DNA from: Phytophthora sp. 'mugwort'
Lineage: Eukaryota; Oomycota; Peronosporomycetes; Peronosporales; Peronosporaceae
DNA length: 64,000 bases
Assembly: GCA_033558025.1 (NCBI GenBank)
Contig: JAUCEF010000002.1
Span: 1,054,001 to 1,118,000 of the forward strand
Direction of reading: 5' to 3'
The translations under genes and the position numbers were made by a program. This document shows positions 32,501 to 43,852 of this stretch, in pieces (the stretch's first letter is position 1; every line of letters starts with the position of its first letter). Under the pieces are notes generated by a model. That model ran no database searches, was not told where the DNA came from, and saw nothing but the letters and a program-made list of their open reading frames with translations.

Positions 32501-34159
32501 CACCAGTGGCTCACCGTTACGAGGCGTGATCAGGTTCTGCTCCACGCCCATGAGCGTGATGGCCTCAGTACGAGCCTCTTCTGTCTGGGGAAGATGCATA
32601 TTCATCTCATCTCCATCGAAATCGGCATTATACGGCGAGCACACACACTCGTTGAATCGGAACGTACGCCACGGCATCACCTTGACACGATGAGACATAA
32701 TCGACATCTTGTGAAGAGAAGGCTGACGGTTAAACAGCACAATGTCACCATCTTCCATGTGACGTTCCACAATGTCTCCAATCTTCAACTCGTCGGCCAG
32801 ACTCGCACGGTCGCCGTACAGGAGGTTCTTGGTGAACTTTTGGCCTTCAATCCGGATGATATTGGCTCCAGGATGCACATTGGGTCCGTTCACGACGCAT
32901 TGGCGTAACTTGGCAAGGTTATAACGCGTCACCTTCTCTGGGTAGGTCATTGTTTTGGCTACATGTTCTGGTACACCCACTTGATCAATGCGTAGGTTCG
33001 GGTCGGGCGAGATGACTGTTCGACCTGAGAAATCCACGCGTTTGCCTGACAAATTCCCTCGGAAACGACCTTGTTTGCCCTTTAGACGTTGACACAGACC
33101 GCGAATGCCCGTCTTGGAGCCAGGTGGCTTGACCAGCCCGGGCGTGTCGCCGTTCATGAGCTGCGCGACCTGAATCTGCAAGAAATCCCAGTCTTCCATG
33201 ACCATCTTCAGTGACGCGCCCTTCTGCAGCGCAGCACGGAGCGCAAAGTTCACCTGCACGATCTCCTGGAGCTTGACAGTGATATCATCTTCGTTACTAC
33301 CAGCTCCTCCATCCATCGCCACGGACGGACGAATGCACACGGGCGGCACGAGCACCGCGTTCAGTAGCAATTTCTCGGGTCGCCCGCCGTCTGCGTCTAC
33401 CCACAACAGCTCACAGTCTTGGTCTGGGATCTCCTTGAACAGCTGCTGTACCACTAATGGGCTCAAATCCTCCTGTGCCTTGGGCAAATGCGCGCCAATC
33501 TCGGGGTTAATCGCCTGAGCTTCTGCGAATTGCGCCACGAACACGTTCCTCAAGTCGTGAGTGGCCTTGGCTCGGTACTTCTCGTGCACTAGTTTTAATG
33601 TGGTACTGGTGAGTTTCCGCACAGTACCGTTGATAGCGTCACAGTACGGACATTTGATGGTTTTCTTGCATAAAGTTGCGATCTTTTTACGAAGCCCCAC
33701 GAGCCGCAGGACGTCGGCCTTGGGGTCTCTCATCCGACGAAGAAACGTCTCTCTCTCGGTCGGTGGAAGTAGCACACGGCTGCAGCTCTTACAGATATTC
33801 TGTAGAATCTCCGTGATGGCCTTAAAGTACCCGATGTGAAACACGGGCAGCTCGAGCTTGATGTAGCCAAAGTGGCCCACGCAGTCCGCCAGCTTGAGAT
33901 GGCACGTCTCGCACGTATCCTTCTTGTTGGACACTCCGAGACGTTTGTCCAGCACGCCGTCGTCCGCTGGCTCGCGCGTCTGCACCTTGAACAGGTCCTT
34001 GGAGTGCACGCGCAGCTCCGACATCTGCATCATGTCTACGTCCGACAGGAGCCCGAAGTTCAGGTGGCTGATCTTTGCCGGTCGGTCATTCTCCAGCACG
34101 AGCTGCTTCACTAGCGGGTTGCGCCGCTCGCCGCGGCCGACCACACGTCCGCTCTGCAT
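29552..34159 (-). CDS. RPC1: RNA polymerase III largest subunit
   Basis: An intact 1535-codon, intronless gene. The N-terminal clamp has [17 protein letters not shown] (zinc site), CKSCS and CPYCD. The catalytic [10 protein letters not shown] loop is at residues 511-520 and its three Asp residues (513, 515, 517) bind the active-site magnesium. The bridge/trigger region ([24 protein letters not shown]) lies near residues 1160-1190 and is followed by [19 protein letters not shown]. The N-terminus (KISHLNFGL..., GVLDKRLG) and [13 protein letters not shown] resemble RPC1 and not the Pol I or Pol II subunits, and there is no heptad-repeat tail. RPC1 and RPC2 form the catalytic centre that makes tRNA, 5S rRNA and U6 RNA in the nucleus. 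It is slightly longer than animal and yeast homologues, partly from an acidic insert (about residues 1065-1085). It converges on the ICE2-like gene. Confidence 0.97.
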   Translation of the reverse strand: [1535 protein letters not shown]

Positions 34160-34589
34160 CGTCCGAGGAGCTGGGAAGGCAGAAGGTGACAGATTGCCGT
34201 GTATGGCTGGCTGGGACTACTGGTGGATGTAGAGCCTGGGAGAAATGATGCCATAAACTTTCAGAGTGATAAGAAATATGTCTGAAGCTCTATTTCTAAC
34301 CCTTTCGTTTTCAACTATACAGTTAGGCTGTTTGCTCCTTATGCCGTTTTATCAACTATTGCTACAGAATTTATATCCCCAATAAAACAAATTGTACACT
34401 TTTAAACCTGGGTTTCAACGTACTTATAAACATTTTTTTATCATGGTGAAACGTGTGAAAAAATTAGCCCCCCACCCAAGTTCTTACCGATAATAGACCT
34501 TTCGCTCGACGCCAAGCCGCGCACCCGCGCTGCCCGACCCCAAGTGTGTGCTGCTCGCCAAGCCCGCGTGGTTAACCTACTTGACTAGT
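34160..34589. other. upstream region of RPC1
   Basis: AT-rich and without recognised genes. It must carry the RPC1 promoter, but no clear Inr match was found near the start codon. Confidence 0.45.
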
Positions 34590-35640
34590 GTACGATATCT
34601 GTCAGCTCCCACCCCCATCGAGAAGAGTTAGCTATTCACAGTTGGCATTCCGTCTCCCAAGTCGAGAGTTTCGACAGGCTCCTGAGTGGAGAAAAACGTG
34701 TCTGTGGAAATTGCATCGCTTATTACCGGAGATCCGATTGCTTACAGTGAGAGCAACAGCGCCCAGCTCCCTTACAATTGGCAGTGACATTAGAGCGGCT
34801 TGGTGGATATGGTAACGGTGAATCGGTCCGGAAATCGTACGGTATTGGGTCTTGTACGGTCGCGCTTTATTCGTGCGTGTTGTCACGGCGTTAATGCCCC
34901 ACTACTGAGACTATGTCTCATGGTCTAGTGCCCATGATCGTGAAGTCACTTCAACCTTTTATGGCGGGCGCTCTGAGATATAGGGCACAGTCGGTTTTGT
35001 GGATGGAACGCATTCCACTTGTGGCTAAAAGCCTGGAGTTGACGACGAGGCATTTTTAAACAAGAAAAAGCGTTACCCGCCTAATGCAATTATGGTAAGC
35101 AATGAGGACAAACGGATCATGTATGCGTTAGTGGGATGGCCTGGTTCATGTGCAGACAGCACCGTGTTTGCAAAGTCGCAGATTGTAAAACGTCTGGAGC
35201 TGTTTTTTTTTTTTTTACCTGTGTACAGTTATTTAGTGAGCGATTCCGGGTATCCATTACTCAACGCATGTTCGTTCCGTTCAAGAAGCCAGAAGCTTTG
35301 TTACCCGATAACATCGATTTCAACACGATCCTCGCCTCTTTGAACGGTAAATGAAAACTGCAACGGGCTACTGAAGAATAGGTGGGCGTTTCTGAAAGGA
35401 ATGAGCACCCAAGGGAAAGTAAAAAAAGACTTTCAGTGGATCAATGACCAGCGTATGGTTGTATTTTATTGCACGATCTTGCGTTGATGCACGGTGGTGA
35501 CAAGCCGTTTGACGACGACAGCTACGTAGATCCTGGAGGAAGACGAGAAAGCTTCACGACGGGCAGTAACACATGCAGGTCAAGCGCTTCCAGAGCACGT
35601 TAAACGCACAACGTTGAATGGATGCTAGGATTGATTTTGG
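34590..35640 (+). pseudogene. Harbinger DDE transposase relic
   Basis: Blocks in shifting frames: GTVGFVDGTH (first Asp, about 34990-35020), KPGVDDEAFLNKKKRYPPNAIMVSNEDKR, YALVGWPGSCADSTVF (second Asp, about 35124-35170), YLVSDSGYPL (about 35230) and a C-terminal part (KGMSTQGKVKKDFQWINDQRM, 35400-35460). A T run at 35202-35216 interrupts it. Spacing and motifs fit DDE_Tnp_4 of PIF/Harbinger. Confidence 0.72.
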
Positions 35641-35789
35641 CGATACGATGATGGGAACTGCTAGTAGCTGTGATGACATGCGCCTGATGTGTGTTGCATC
35701 TTCGCCTGGGTCATGACAGCGATGACGCTTTCATAACGGAATAAGTTGTAGCTCCGGCTCAGCTTACAGCAAGCTACGGTGGAAAATTA

Positions 35790-37010
35790 TGGTCAATGAT
35801 CTGACGTGTCTCTTCCTCAGTGCGTCCACGTTCTAGCTTTGAATGAACGTGTCCTTGTGCAACTTGGATTGGATCTCTCTAACACGCATGCGTCGGTCCT
35901 CTTTGCGATCTCCTTGATCCGTCTGTGTCTTCTCCTGCGTAGCTAGGCGACGCGCTTTAGTCTCTTCAAGATCGTCCCGACGCCAACGCGACTCCGCTTG
36001 TAGCCGCTTATTACTGAACTCTCTGAAGGTAGAGGCGAAATCACGTTTCTTGATTGGTGGGCCTTTTCCTTCCCAAATTATTTGGCGGAGCGGCTTCTAG
36101 CGTCGGAACTCGCACCGGGCGCGCGGGATCGAGTGTTTGCGCCGCTTCTACGGTTATTTGAACTGCTGGGCGAACGGGACGTGAGCGAGCAGAGGACACC
36201 TCTTCTGGTCCTGAAGCAACTGAGCTTCTACGTGTTGTGCAGCATTTTCCGGGTCGGGGTCGGCTTGGCCGTCGCTACAGCCGGACTGGTGATTGAGATC
36301 GAGACTTGAGATAGGGGTGCTTCGCGCAAGACCGGCGTCGTCGTTGCTGCGCCCAACGTGGTTTGTTGTTGTAGGGGTTGGTTCAGTGGGTGTGCTCTGA
36401 GCGAGATTAAAGCTGAGTGATGAGCTCGTAAAATCTTCGGCCAGCGTAAATTCTTGAGTAGATAGCGAAAAGCTGTCATGAACCGAGTACGGCTGCACAT
36501 TTTGTCTCCCGCCAAAGAGATCATCTAGAGCATAGTCGAGACGATGCTTGGTATTCTTCTAGGTTCTAAAATAGGACGCCCACCTGCTTTGACAGGTAAG
36601 GCGTCCCCCTTCATGGTGTGTTTTGCAGGAACAGTGTCGGCTTGGTCAGTGGAGGTTTCGATGCACGACTTGTACACAAAGCCTTCCATGTTGCCGAGCT
36701 CTGGCAGCTTTGTTTGCACAGCATCAAAGCCAACAGCTCGATCGCTCCCAGTTGTCCCCACAACTATTGAATTGATCAGGCACTTTGAGCTACCATGAAG
36801 TGCTTTTAAGCAGCGAAGTGTGCCCCCCCCCCCCCCCCCCCTCCCCCTCCTTTCTTCTACCATGACATCGTGCAAGTGGCGCAAGCGAATACTGCAGTCT
36901 GCCTCGATCGAGCTTAGCTCAACGACGCTTCTCAGCAAGTTGTCTTGTAAAATGTAAAAGGTTTGTAAAAACAAAAATGAGATTAGCAAAACATTAGCAC
37001 AACGGTGCAT
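35790..37010 (-). pseudogene. Harbinger Myb-like/coiled-coil partner relic
   Basis: On the minus strand, LLRSVVELSSIEADCSIRLRH (37010-36870) resembles the start of a Myb/SANT-like transposon protein. A Ser/Thr/Pro-rich middle (36498-36154) and a charged coiled coil (DFASTFREFSNKRLQAESRWRR and following, about 36045-35830) come next. A 22-base C run at about 36824-36845 interrupts the first part, and other shifts exist. Confidence 0.6.
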
Positions 37011-38062
37011 CTCCTGAGGTTCATTTTCGGACTCATCGTCGGATCCTTTTTGGTATTAAAAAAAATGAGGCTCAGTTATGAGTACTTTGAACCCCCTAAT
37101 GGTAATGGGTAGCAAGAAAAACTCTCGACGCGCTCTAAACTACCGAATTCCTTGATGACATATTTCGGGTCACCTGCTTCCATAGCGTAAAGTTGCCGAC
37201 ATTGACCGACAGAAATAAACATGCAAAAAGCGGGGTGTCATCTCTAAGAATATCTATCACCCAGATATGCGCTCCGCCCCATCCCACCGACCTTAATGCT
37301 CGCCGGGGCAGAACCCTAAGCCCGCTACGGGCTCGCAAGCTCACCTCCGCTTGATCGGGGGACTGACGCCTGTCCTCCCGTCATCGACCACTCAGAAAGC
37401 TACAATACTACTTTATACTTGTTTCTTGAATTGTTTGATCAGTGTCGGCCGATTTGCACCATTTGACTTACCTGGTGTATAGTCTCCGCCTAGGTACTGT
37501 CGGTAGCTTCATGATATTCATCCATACAAGTTATAAATAAAATGCATAAAAAGTCGAACTGAAGTTGGTCGATTTTGTTGCAGCTGATGATTTTTAAAAA
37601 TTAGTTTTTAAGGCCTGTTCCTGCAAAATAGGACACGATATATTCCACGAGGAAAAGGAAGAAAAGGTCCGACATATTCCCGGTTTGAGAGTGCTGGGGG
37701 TTATTTTCCTGCTGTAAATACTATCGCTTTTTGGTTTGATTTTTGTATGGTGACCAGGAATGTGTCCGGCTCGTTGTCGTGCTTATGTTCACTCTTATAT
37801 GTACTGATATCAAGTCTCTTCCTAAGACCATCTTCATCGGTAAGTCCAATTCCAAGTCCTGCGAGGCCTAAGAGACCCCGAATTTTATGATAAGACTTAC
37901 CGAATTTTGAGTGAAGCTGTACCCGTGTTGTACTTCTTCAAAGGGGTACAGCTTTCACCAACATCTAAATTTAACTGAGCTAACACCAGCAGTTTCTCAT
38001 CGGTCATAATTCAATAAGGTCCTCCACTTGTAAACGAAAGACCACTAATTTCTGGTAGATAA
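37011..38062. other. non-coding, with a small hairpin
   Basis: No gene is recognised. A 10-bp perfect inverted repeat (AGCTGTACCC at 37915-37924, partner 37944-37953) lies near the right end. The last seven bases, TAGATAA (38056-38062), are the left flank duplication of the adjoining Copia element. Confidence 0.5.
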
Positions 38063-38402
38063 TGTTAGAAGGTATGGATCTTGATAAGCGAAGCTTGGAC
38101 GGAGCGAAGGAAGTTCTGCACTTGGTGCGAGGACCGGAGTGGAGACCACTTAAGCTGACGATGGAAGATTCGAAAGTGATTGATTTATCGGAGCTTATAC
38201 TACCTAGTCTACCACATAGATATGCAGCCCTGCATCTAATCATTTGATGCGTCCAATCGCCAACACTCTGTACTCGTCCAATCATCTTACTCGTCTAATC
38301 ATCGGTTGCGTAACAACGTACCGTAAACATCGTGGGATCGTGTTGGACCGGTTCGGTTTAACCGGTTACTGGTACACAGTACCAAACCCCGGCAACCCTC
38401 AA
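38063..38402 (-). repeat. Copia LTR (3' LTR in element orientation)
   Basis: Near-identical to 43512-43852; begins TGTTAGAAGG and ends CTCAA on the plus strand. Confidence 0.88.
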
Positions 38403-38411
38403 TATGCCCCC

Positions 38412-41400
38412 TCAATGCGAACACGCGTGGATTCCGAGGGCCGCCGTCAGATCCACGTGGCGCGGTCCTGGCAGTACCTTGGTCATGATGTCCGCCAGCA
38501 TGATAGAAGTCTCGCAGTACTCGAGCTTGACGTCGCCGCGCTTGACCTCATCACGGATGTGATGGTACTTGATGTCGATGTTCTTGGCGCGACCGTGGTT
38601 CACTGGGTTCTTTGTCATCTTGATGCACGACTGGTTGTCTTCGCGGATCTTGAGCTCGGGTCCAATCTCGTTGGCAGCCGCCAAAATCTCGCATAGCAGG
38701 CGATGAATCCACTTGCCTTCATGGATCGCCAGACTGAGCGTGATGTATTCTGCCTCGCTTGTAGACAGCGAAACACTTGACTGCTTCTTGCTTCTCCAGC
38801 TCACTGGCGCACCCATCAGCATGAACGTGTAGCCGGAAGTCGGCCTGCGGTCCGCGAGGTCGCCAGCCCAGTCCGCATCCGAATACCCACGAAAGTTGAT
38901 CTTTTTGCCTGGCTTGAAACAGATTCCATGCGTCTTGGTGCCTTGCAGATAGCGAAAGATGCGCTTGACCGCAACCCGGTGTTCCTCTTGGGGGTTCTCC
39001 ATGAAGCGCGATACATAGCCCACTGCGTACGCGATATCCGGGCGAGTAGCAGTATCATTAAGTGCATGAGGGCACCGGCAGCTTCGCGAAACGGAGTGTT
39101 CACCTTGGTCGCTGCGTCAATTGGAACCAGCCGAGTTCTCATGTCTACCGGACTCACCACAGCCTTGCACTCGTCCATACCGAAACGCTTCAAGATATCA
39201 TCCACACAACGCCGCTGGCACATCGTCACGCTCCCGTCCGGGCCGTCCACCAGCTTCATTCCAAGGACGAAAACACACTTGCCACTTTCAGTCATTTCGA
39301 AACGTGTCTTGAGGTCGTTCTTCGTACGTGAGATCAGCTCGGGTGAACTTCCGGTGACCAATACATCGTCCACGTAGACCAGCACGAGCACACAGTAGCC
39401 ATCGACAGTCTTGATGTAGAGGCATGGGTCGAAGGCCGAAACTTGAAAACCGATAGAACACACGAATTCGTCGAAGGTCTCGTTCCATACGCGCGAAGCT
39501 TGCTTGAGACCGTAGATCGCCTTCACCAATTCCAAGCAGTTAAAATCACCATCCAGCTCGGCGCCTTCAGGAACTACGCCGAGCACCAACTCCTTCATTA
39601 TCCCGTATAGGAACGCAGTCACCACGTCGAGTTGGTCGAGGGGCCATCCAAAATACTTGGCGATCGCTGTGACCATGCGCAGCGTCACGTACTTGACCAC
39701 GGGCGAGAACGTCTCCGTGTAGGCGATGCCGTACTTTGCTTGAAACCCTTGGCCACGTGGCGCGCCTTGTACTTCTCGATCGATCCGTCAGCTTTGCGCT
39801 TAATCTTGAACACCCACTTAGTACTGATGGTGCGTTGTCCGCTGTGCAACTTGGCAGCACGAAACACACCACGAAGTCGCATCGACCTTAACTCAGCACG
39901 AATCGCCTTGCGCCAGTGCAGTTGGTCCGGGCCGTTGACCGCTTCTTGGAATGTCGACGACTCCGATAAGTCCACTGCTGCTTCGACCGCGTTGGCACTT
40001 GCACGCCAAAACACAGATGGAGTCGATTCTTCATCTTGATCTCCAGACTTTTCTTCTTCGTCTGCGTCTGTTCGTTGCGAAGGGGAGTCGTTTGGTGCAC
40101 TTGCTTCTTCCAGTCCAGGTCGATGACGCACAGCGCGCGGTCTTCTGGCGCTTCATCTTCGTCACTCGGGCGGCTCTTGCGCTTCCCTGCCATTTTGTAC
40201 TCCATCTGGCGCGGACCATCATCGTCGAAGTCCAGATCGTCGACGTCTTCATCAGAAATCGGCGGTGAAAAGTCCAAAGGTCGATTCATCGAAATTAACA
40301 TCGCGACTGATGACCACCTGTCCCGCCTCGATGCCATAAAGTCGATACGCCTTGGCCACTTCTTCGTAACCCAGAAATAATTTGACGCGAACCTTGGGAT
40401 CCCACTTGAGTCGCTTCTCCTTCGGAGTCAGGATGTACGTCCGACAGCCGAAAACATGCATGTGCTTCACACTCGGCTTGGACTTGTAGACGATCTCGAA
40501 CGAAGTCTTGTGCTCGATCTTGGGTGACGGCAGGCGGTCCTTCACATAGATGGCCATCATCGCCGCCTCAGCCCAGAAACACTTGTCCAGCTTGGCGTAA
40601 TGCAACATGCTGCGGCCGATCGTGACGATAGTTCGGATGGCTCGGTCTGCCGTTGGTCTGGTGCGCGTACGGAACCATGGTTTGCTGCTAGATGCCTTCG
40701 TCTTCGTAGAAATCCTTGAGCGAGTTGGTCGCAAGCTCACGAGCTCCGTCGTGCCGCACAAACTTGACCTTCTTTCCGAACTGCGTCTGCACCTTCATGA
40801 TGTATGTCTTGATGCAGTCTTCACTCTCCGACTTGGCACGCAGACAGAAACCCTTCATGCATCCGCTGGCTTGTCCACGATCAGTAGCAGATGCTTGCTG
40901 CCGCCAAGCGAATTTTCCTCCATGGGTCCGCAGATGTCGAAGTGGAGCAGCTCAAATGTGTCGTAGCGACGCTTGTCACGGTTGCTTGGGAATGGTTTTT
41001 GGACCATTTTGCCTTGCTGGCAACCACGACACACACTTGGTCCACTCGACTTGGAAGGTGCTTTCGCGTCCTTGATCATCTTGGTGTCGATCATCCTGCG
41101 AAGAACCTCGACTGGAGCGTGACCCATACGCGCGTGCAAATCGACCGTCCTTTCACTTGTCGCTGCATTTGCCGATCGCTGAGGTGTGCGAAGCCAGTAG
41201 ATTCCATCCACGAGATCCGCCGTCACCACTTGATTCGAGTCCTTGCGCGAAACGTGCATCTCAGTGCCGTCAAATATCACTTGGAACTTGCCATGCTTGT
41301 ATATCTGCGGCACTGAAAGCAGATTATTGCTCATATTTGGCACGTAAAGCGCGTTCTTGATCTCGATCTCGCGCTCGTCGCCGTTGGGCAGAACCACTCT

Positions 41401-41577
41401 TTCTACGATGGTCCCCATACCCTTAATGGCAGCCTTGTTGCCATCGGCCACCGAAAGTTCGCCTTCATTTCGCTCGATTAAATTGGCGAACTTGGACTTG
41501 TCGTTGCAATATGGTACGTGGCACCGCTGTCGACCACCCACATCTCGGACACATTCTTGTCCGTCGAAATTCCACAT
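38412..41577 (-). pseudogene. Copia pol (protease to RNase H), frameshifted
   Basis: The GAG-pre-integrase block ([15 protein letters not shown]...CRGCQQGK) is at about 41140-41020 and the integrase end (HYAKLDKCFWAEAAMM, 40610-40560) follows. RT begins near 39990 with the KWVFKIKRKADG block, and its active site VYVDDVLV lies near 39380. RNase H (YSDADWAG, LSTSEAEYITLSLA, then DIMTKVLPGPRH) ends at 38412. Frames change near 40850-40760, 40250, 39700 and 39000, so no functional polyprotein is possible. Confidence 0.85.
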
Positions 41578-41601
41578 TCCAGGGAAACCGCGAACGCCTT
41601 T

Positions 41602-42670
41602 ACTCTAAGCATTTGTTGGACTATTCGACAAATTTTATTTTATATTTCGACAATATTTTATGGGGTTTCCAGTCGAAGTGTTTGTATTTTCTTACCATGA
41701 GTCAGTATTATCAAGGGTTACGGGTATTCTCGACAGTTTGTCTGGCATTGTCGACAATAGTCAGTATTATCAAGGTTTATTGTAGATTCTCGGCAAGGTT
41801 TTTTTGGGTATTATCGACACTTTTGATGTAGTCAGGCACATGTATACGAGGAAAGCGTACCAGTCTAGATTCCGCCAGCTTTGAGTGCCTTTAATACAAG
41901 TCGAGGACATCCGTTCGGATCTTGGATGAAGGCCCGACGCAGCTTCATCTGTTGAATAATGTTAACGTTGAAGGCACCTGGTCATGAAGATGCTTCCTGA
42001 TGTCGACACATCAAACCTTCCTCAGCAGCCACAACATCTAGTCACGAGGCTATGGAGCCTTTGCGTCTGCTGAGGAAGGTCAGTGCTGCCGCCGCTTCAG
42101 CTTGTTTCTCAAGCCTTGGCGTTCACGACCAATATCTTCATGATGGGAAGCGCCCAGTGCTATATCAGCCAAAAAGCGGCCGATATCCTCCATCTTGCAC
42201 TATCCCATGGTGACGAAGCTCCAAGTTGATGTTTTGGCCGGCAGGTGCTTGCGGGAGGCTGTTACGAACGCCGGGCCGACGATAACGGATATGCTAAATG
42301 TTCATCGCACCTTGCTACATGTGGAAATGCAAACGATATACAAGCTAAGGAGAAGCCGACGCAACGCATACAGAACCAAACGATACGAGCAGTATTATTG
42401 GCCATCAACACAGTGCCGTTGACTGTTAGTGATGCACATCAAGCGTTAAGACGAGCGCTTGGATAATCTAGAAGCTAAGGGGATGGGGATACCGCAAACG
42501 ACAAGCAGAATACGCGTCACAGGTGCCCAGACAAGCCCAAGTGGAGACGAACGTCGGTGACTCACCTTCGGGCCACGTGGTTTGCGTGTTACGCGCAGGA
42601 ACCATTCGGATGTCTGACGCGACGAAGAAGTAGCTCTCAAACACGAAGCAACTTGTGATGCCGCGACCTG
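41602..42670. other. about 1 kb insertion inside Copia between gag and protease
   Basis: Gag ends around DYDRVA (42677) and the protease side resumes with [10 protein letters not shown] (about 41590), which are normally nearly adjacent. The intervening sequence is AT-rich on the left and has two copies of GTCAGTATTATCAAGG (41701-41716, 41760-41775) and a 14-bp inverted repeat (42015-42028, 42067-42080). No terminal repeat or gene was recognised. Confidence 0.5.
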
Positions 42671-42676
42671 AGCCAC

Positions 42677-43498
42677 TCGATCGTAGTCGTTGGCGTAGCC
42701 GTCGCTGTCATTTCTCCACTGGATGTTGTTGGCCCCGCGTCCACGGCCGTTGCCGACGCGTCTTGGCCCTCGGTTCTCGTCCTTCTGCTTATTCCAGTAC
42801 TTGTCAATTACGTGCCCAATTTCCCGCAGTACGTGCATTGGCGAGGCTCACGGTCGGTGTTGAACGCCTTGGCCGCGTTCTCAGTCTTCACCGTCGCCGT
42901 CTTCTCGCCTTGTCGCTTGATGTGCTCGTTCATGAGCACCTTCACAACGTCTTGCGACTGCAGCTCTGCATTGCTCATCTCCAAGTTCAGCACGACGTTC
43001 TCGTAGCTCTTAGGGAGACTGCGCAGCAAGCACATCGCCGCGTCCTCGTCCTCCATCTTGGCGCTGATGCTGCTGAGCTTGGCGCTGATGTTCAGGACTT
43101 CGTTGCAATGGTGCAAGACATTGCCGCCTTCCATCATCTCCATGCTGAAGAGCTGGCGCTTCAAGTAGATGCGACCAGCCTTCTGCGATACACCGTGCAT
43201 CGTCTTCAAGTGCGTCCACGCGACCCAGGCTTCCTCGCAGTCATCGACCACGTGATGGTAGTCAGCGTCCATGTGGAGCAACATCAGTCCGAAAGCGATG
43301 CTGCTCGACTTGACGGGGGTAGTCGTCCTTGGCCCAGGGGTCAGTGAAGCTTGGCGTCGTCTCCCGGTTCATGACATGCCACACCGACTTGGTCAGGAAC
43401 ACGACACGCATGTAGCGGTTCCACGTCGCGTAGTTGTCTCCGTTGAACTTGTCGATGGAGACCTTGGTCGAGACGTCTTGGGCAGAGGACATGGTGCT
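42677..43498 (-). pseudogene. Copia gag, frameshifted
   Basis: It starts at the ATG near 43498 just inside the LTR ([20 protein letters not shown], then [13 protein letters not shown]). After a shift near 43300 it runs through the helical gag domain ([29 protein letters not shown]) to a zinc knuckle beginning CTYCGKLG, where another shift occurs and the next Cys is Tyr (HVIDKYWNK). Confidence 0.82.
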
Positions 43499-43511
43499 TG
43501 GGCTCATAACT

Positions 43512-43852
43512 TGATAGAAGGTATGGATCTTGATAAGCGAAGCTTGGACGGAGCGAAGGAAGTTCTGCACTTGGTGCGAGGACCGGAGTGAAGACCACTT
43601 GAGCTGACGATGGAAGATTCGAAAGTGATTGATTTATCGGAGCTTACACTACCTAGTCTACCACATAGATATGCAGTCCTGCATCCAGTCATTTGATGCG
43701 TCCAATCGCCAACACTCTGTACTCGTCCAATCATCCTACTCGTCTAATCATCGGTTGCGTAAACAACGTACCGTAAACATCGTGGGATCGTGTTGGACCG
43801 GTTCCGTTTAACCGGTTACTGGTACACAGTACCAAACCTCGGCAACTCTCAA
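43512..43852 (-). repeat. Copia LTR (5' LTR in element orientation)
   Basis: Partner of 38063-38402, with one extra A and a few substitutions; followed directly by TAGATAA. Confidence 0.88.

Larger units (their letters stand above)
34590..37010. mobile_element. second two-gene PIF/Harbinger relic
   Basis: A plus-strand DDE transposase relic (34590-35640) converges on a minus-strand Myb-like/coiled-coil relic (37010-35790), the same arrangement as in the element at 2774-8474 but with unrelated protein sequences. Termini could not be located, and no SET gene is present. Confidence 0.65.
38063..43852 (-). mobile_element. Ty1/Copia retrotransposon with both LTRs
   Basis: Two LTRs of about 340 bp (38063-38402 and 43512-43852) differ at only about ten positions. 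They are flanked by the same 7 nt, TAGATAA, at 38056-38062 and 43853-43859. The coding order read on the minus strand is gag, protease, integrase, RT, RNase H. A purine-rich tract (TTGAGGGGGCA on the minus strand) adjoins the 3' LTR. The coding region carries frameshifts and a roughly 1-kb insertion between gag and protease. The similar LTRs imply a fairly recent arrival despite the broken frames. Confidence 0.88.

Noticed and set aside
36824..36845. 22-base C homopolymer as a possible regulatory or quadruplex site
   Set aside because: It falls inside a decayed transposon gene and is a likely slippage or sequencing artefact; the same applies to the C run near 12341 and the T run at 35202-35216.
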